From Pycnopodia helianthoides (taxonomy: Eukaryota > Echinodermata > Asteroidea > Forcipulatida > Asteriidae), in the NCBI GenBank assembly GCA_032158295.1, contig CM063255.1:17326094-17390093 (forward strand): DNA of 64,000 nucleotides, written 5' to 3'. How positions within the stretch are numbered: position 1 is the first letter of the stretch; each line of letters starts with the position of its first letter. Below are positions 12,401 to 18,400 of this stretch, piece after piece. Below the pieces are notes generated by a model that was not told the DNA's origin, ran no database searches, and worked only from the letters and a program-made list of their open reading frames with translations. The position numbers and the translations under genes were made by a program.

Positions 12401-15400
12401 GTGGGTCTGGCAAGCCATGGAAGACAGCCCATCTAGGAGATTGAAAAACCTGATTCCAAACCCCGGCAGGACGGTCTGGCAAGCCATGGAAGACAGCCCA
12501 TCTAGGAGAATGAAAACCCTGATTCCAAACCCGGGCAGGTGACTCTGGCAAGCCACGGAAGACAGCCCATCTAGGAGAATGAAAACCCTGATTCCAAACC
12601 CGGCAGGTGGGTCTGGCAAGCCATGGAAGACAGCCCATCTAGGAGAATGAAAACCCTGATTCCAAACCCGGGCAGGTGGGTCTGGCAAGCCATGGAAGGC
12701 TAGCCCATCTAGGAGAATGAAAACCCTGATTCCAAACCCGGGCAGGTGGGTCTGGCAAGCCATGGAAGGCTAGCCCATCTAGGAGAATGAAAACCCTGAT
12801 TCCAAACCTGGGCAGGTGGGTCTGGCAAGCCATGGAAGACAGCCCATCTAGGAGAATGAAAACCCTGATTCCAAACCTGGGCAGGTGGGTCGAGTGTAGG
12901 TTTCACAGTTGCCAACGACATTGCCATAAATTTAACCAAATTCCCCGAGAACCATCTCAGAGTGCATTATGACTCTTTGAATGCCACTCAACAACACTAC
13001 CTCTGTCACACTATAGTCAGCGTGTATGCACCAACCTTGCCAAGAAGCTTAGGAGTGAAGGAGAGGTTCTACAAGGAATTGATGCAGGAATTCCTTTAAA
13101 AAAAGAAGACGGGTTGCAAAAATCGGTTGGTGGCATGCTCATATCATTTGAAATTTGTTTGGCGAATCCCCTGGAGCCCCTCTAAGGCGCTGAGAGTTTG
13201 CCTCACATTATCAAAAATGCGGTTATTCGAGTCTTGCTCTGCAAGCCATTTTGTACAAACGTTACACTTTTTGGGGTGAATTTTTGTATACCACATGCCC
13301 GACATGGAAGAGGGTGCCCCCCAAAAAGGTTCCCATACTATAATTAACACACTTTTTTCATCTCGTACAAAATTCCCACCCCCCCCCCTCTGAAGATCCT
13401 AAAAGTCTCTTTTAAGAATTCCTGAGTTTCCAAGAACACAATGAAGACACAATAGGAGGGAGTACACCATGCCACATATCGAGCACAAAATGAAAACAGA
13501 TTTTGAAAATGCAAACACATTTAAATTTCCATTGTATTCTCATAACACTAATTCCATTGCCAAAATAATAGACAATTTGAATAAATTTGCACTTATTTTT
13601 GCAACAAATGTTCATGTAGTGTGTCGTGGCCGAGCGGATAAGAACGCCGGACTCAAGCTCTGGTGTTTCTGATCAGCAGAGTGTGAGTTCGAGTCCCGGT
13701 CATCCTTTAGATGGGATGCACATGTAAAGCCGTAGGTCCTGTGTGTTGTGTAATGCACGTAAATGAACCCAGTGCAATTATCAAAAAGAGAAGGGGTTCG
13801 CCCCAGTGTTCCTGGTTTGATTGGCTGCATACTGCGCACTACAGCACCTTGAAAACTATAACATCGTGCTATGTAAAGGAATAGGTCTCATACTTCAAAA
13901 CATACATTTGTAGCACCGCATACCTTGAAGGTCTGAGCGCTTTGAGACGCCCATTTGGGTGTGATAAAGCGCTATATAAGAACTACGTACTATTATTATT
14001 TGTAATTATTGTGATTTGTTTACAGGTAGAAGATTGTTCTGGTGCGATGCTGGGCTCAACACTATCGAGTCCATCGATTTTGCAGGTGGAAAACGAGTCC
14101 TGTACGCCAACGTGACCACACATGACATCCATCCGTTTGGCATTCGGTTCTATCGGAACCACCTGTTTTGGACTGACTGGATTACATTGGCCCTCTTGCG
14201 CCTCGAATTCACAACACAAATAAACATCGAAGGATTTGGATCTGCGAGCTTTGCAAAAGGAGGCGGGTTGCACATTTACAAGGGTATTGTATGAATACGA
14301 ACAATATTAATTAAGCAAAATCACATACTGTAAATCATTGTGTCAATAACAACTAATTCAATTCATGACCTAATTTTCCATTAAAGCCGTCCAGCCAGTG
14401 AAAATACAAAAAGCTACAAAAGCTAAAGTTGTGAAAATTTCATCAACTTTGGTGGCAACATTTTTGAAGTAAGAACAACAGAAAAGTAGGTGTGGATTTT
14501 CAAAAAAATAATAATTACCAATTCTGCACTTTGTTTAACAAGGTTGTGTGGCTTCATGAAAAACAATGCATCTTGATGCCATTGTATGTAACAACCTCCT
14601 GTGATGGTTCCAATTGGGAAGATACTCCCTCACCCTCACCCCTCACCCTCACCCCCTCACCCCCTCCACACCCTCCCCCCCTCCGGTTACGCCAACAACT
14701 CCAGGCAACTGCTGGATCTATACAGCCCTTGGCCCGTGATGTTCCAGTACAACAATTAAAACACATATAGATGAAAAGTGGGGGAGAGATTCTAGACTCC
14801 TTGCATATGATGTCACACTCTCAAGCAGCGCCCTCACCGAGGCAAAAGGAGGCAGATCATTGGGTGACTGCTTGGTCCGTAAAAACAAGCGTGTGACCTC
14901 AATAGACCCTTCCCATGAAATATGCAAATTGAACATCGCGCGTGCCCACTCTCCCTATTTGGCAAAATGAGTGAACATCGCGCCTTTTTGCATGGGACTG
15001 ATGGTGGCGTGACGCACATGCGTTTTGTGCGTCTGCCTTGTGCACAACTCTATGGCATTTGCCAACCAGCAGCGTCTGTACGCATGCGTGTATGTAATTA
15101 GCATATTTCATGGGAAGGGTCTACTGCGAGGGGGGGGATACTGGGGGCATTGGTTGTACAGATGATGCTTTTCGGAAAAGGCCGATCCTCAAGTTCAAAA
15201 AGTGTTATATGGAAAAATATACATGTATGCATCCAAGGTTTCCCTGTGATGAGACATGTGCTTCAACTATTGTGTGGAGAAGTCTGATGATATAATGCAT
15301 TATTTACATATCTTTACTTGGGTTTATCTTTACAGATGAATTGCAAGACCATTCATGCGCTGACTTGATGCCCTGTGATGAGACCAGTGAGAGATGTCGT

Positions 15401-18400
15401 CAGTTTGATACCTCTTACCAGTGTGTCTGTAAGGATGGTCCGGCTAGTGATACATGCAACCGGGGTAACAACAACATTTCCAATAAGAAAAAAAAATATA
15501 TAACAAATTTGTTTAGCATTTTTTCACTAAGAAGTATTTAGAATTTGCAGGATATGTTTTTGAGTTGGTTTTCAATTTGGAACAGCTCTGTTTTGTTCAT
15601 GCACTGAGAAGTAACGAGTCTTAGCTGAACTTTTGTAAATGTGCAAGAGACATGAACAATTGAAGGTTAGTTTTGTAATAATGCACTGATAAAATTTGAG
15701 TTGATTTTTTGCTTTTCCGGCACACTTTCTGCAAAAGCCTATGTTTTCACTTCTCTTTTTTAATGGGGGGGAGGGGCGTCTTTTCTGAGTTACGCCGAAA
15801 AAGCTTAAATGTTTCTGTTCTGATTTTGTTTTCTTCTTCTTCTTCGATCTACAGTGTACTACATTTTTCTATCCCAGATTCCACAAACTTTGTACAGTTT
15901 TTCAATGCAGCACTTTGGTCCCTTCCTTCCCTTCTTCACCAAACTTGGCCCAAGCAAAGACCACACAGCAATTATGATCCCTGTACAAATTATGCAATTA
16001 TGACATCATCACATGTCATGTGACGTCACCTTAGAGGTGCAACTATCAAAGTTTAAAATCTACATAACAGCACACGCAATCAAGATGAAAACGTGTTCAA
16101 GCCGGGATGTGTTACTCTCTAAATGCGAAAGAGTGAAAAAGCACTCTTTGAAGAGCCATATGAGGGAGGGACAACTCTTTTTCGAGTGGTCTACCTTATT
16201 CCACTCTTTTAGAATGAGATTTGCATCTTTTTGAGTGATTTTTCACTCTGTCCTGAAGTGAAACCCCTCTCAAAGAGTGAAATAACCACCACTCTTTTTA
16301 AAGAGCCATTTAAGGGACAACTCGAAATGTCAAGAGTGGTGTTTTTCACTCTTTTACATTTAGAGTGTACATCAAAAAGTTTACGTTCTGCTTTAATGAC
16401 GTCAGCAAGTGTCATGTGACGTCACATTCAAGTGCAGTTTTACAAAATCTACAAATCAATGCCCAATCAAGCTGAAGCCTGCATTATTACATTTACATAC
16501 GGGGTTTTGATAGGCTTTTCAGGCTATTTAATAATAGTTTTGTTGAAATTTCTGAGGGCAAAAGAATCGAAAATCAGATTAAAGTAGGAAGACTATCATG
16601 CCTGCAGAATGTATTTAGACAAAACCCAATAAGCCATTTTGAGATATGGCAGACTCAATACTATGACACTATTAGGTTTGGGTAAATTTGTCTGTATACA
16701 CCCAAGCCAAACAGTGTACTCCAATAGTGTCCGCCATATCTCAAAAAGGCTAATGGCATCTCAGGTAAAAATCTAACCCACAACTTTTCATTATTCTCAC
16801 TCAACTAATGGACTACTTCGAAGTCTGTAATTAGTCATGGGTACCGCTAACAATTAAACTGAATGCAACTAGCTTAAAGATTGGATTATAAGACTGAACT
16901 ACAACATTCTCCTTCTTCTTCTTTCTTCTCTTTTCACTTAATACAATGTATAAATTGATGAATTTGATTGTTCTTTTATAATTTCCCATGTAAGAAAATC
17001 CATGCTCAGGAAACCCATGTAATGAGGGAGAATGCTTTCAGAAATTAGCAAGTACCAGTGAGCCGGGCTACTTCTGTCAGTGCTCGTCTCTTTTTACCGG
17101 GACAAACTGTGAAATACGTGGTGAGTGTGAATCACTTGAATACAAAGTACAGGATTATGGTAAATAAAACTGATTTTTTTCTTTAAAGTTTCAATATGAA
17201 TGCTCACAGTTCATCTTACCAGTGAGCATTCCATCAGCAAAAAACTTTCCCTCTGATAATATCTGTCGAAAGTCAAGAAAGTGACTTTTTAAGACTCCCC
17301 AAATTCAAAGTTGCTCATTTAGATCGCAACATTATTTTTAGATAGGGATTGAGACAGACTCTGCTAGGGTCGAAAAGTCAGGCCACAAACTATTTTTTGC
17401 ATTTACACTATAGGTGCTTTTGTTTGGTAAGCAGTTTGCAATCAGCTAATTCTATTTTCTCATTTCTTACTTGTACAAAATTGTGAAGTTGTACATACAC
17501 ACCTCAAACACATTGTATAGTGTATGAATCTTCTCACCTTTGTTGCATAGAAATGTGTGATTTCAAATGCCTGAGAAAGGCTGCATGGCCTGAAGCCTTT
17601 CTCAGATTCAAATATTTTAGTGGGAAATTACCTCTTTCTCAAAAACTACATTTACTTCAGAGGAAGCCATTTCTCACAATGTTTCATACTATCAGCAGCT
17701 CTCAGGTGCTCCTTACCAAGTATGTTTTTTTATGGTGATGTATTTCTAGAGTAATTACCCAAAGTATCCACTGCCTTTAAAGCATCACACCCATAGCTTC
17801 TGTCATCACCCAAACCTCCCCTAAAGAACAGAGGTAACAAGCTTTGGTTACGAATCAACTCTTACTAACATTTTCCTTCAAACAATAGGCCCCTCCGGTT
17901 TAGCATTTGTGGCCAACATTGACCCTCCAGGGATTTACGTAGCGGAGGCAGACACCTTCAATTTCACCCTCATCCCGGGATCTACAACCTTTACCTCTAA
18001 ACCTGTTGCTGTTGACTATGATCCGTAGATGAGTTGGTCTACTGGACAGACGTCTCCCTGCTCACCATTCAGCGCTGCGCTATAAATGGCAGTGGCATGG
18101 AAACTCTCCTCAACAATGTTAACCGTATGCTCCATATATTACAATAATATGAATCTTTCAAACTTTTACAAACTGGTTTTAATGGTAAGCAGGCCTTGAA
18201 TTTCAACTTTGAGAGGGCAAGGTTATTTTCATTTTGCAGAGGGCACTTCCATTTGGGAAATCTTAAAGTCTATATGAAACTTTTTGAAGGGGCACCAAGG
18301 CCAAGACCACAGGGGCAACAGAGGCCATACACATCAAATATCAAACCTGTGAACATTTAGGCTTAAGGAATGAAACAAATGGCCCAGTGACCAGGGGTGA

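Noticed and set aside
12104..12763. 219-codon minus-strand open frame, the longest in the window
   Set aside because: It is produced by the 69-bp minisatellite, whose unit length is a multiple of three; there is no non-repetitive protein sequence.
13618..13700. tRNA-Ser or tRNA-Leu gene
   Set aside because: Same head at 41121 and inverted at 32187 with a common body and tail; a retroposon, not a tRNA gene.
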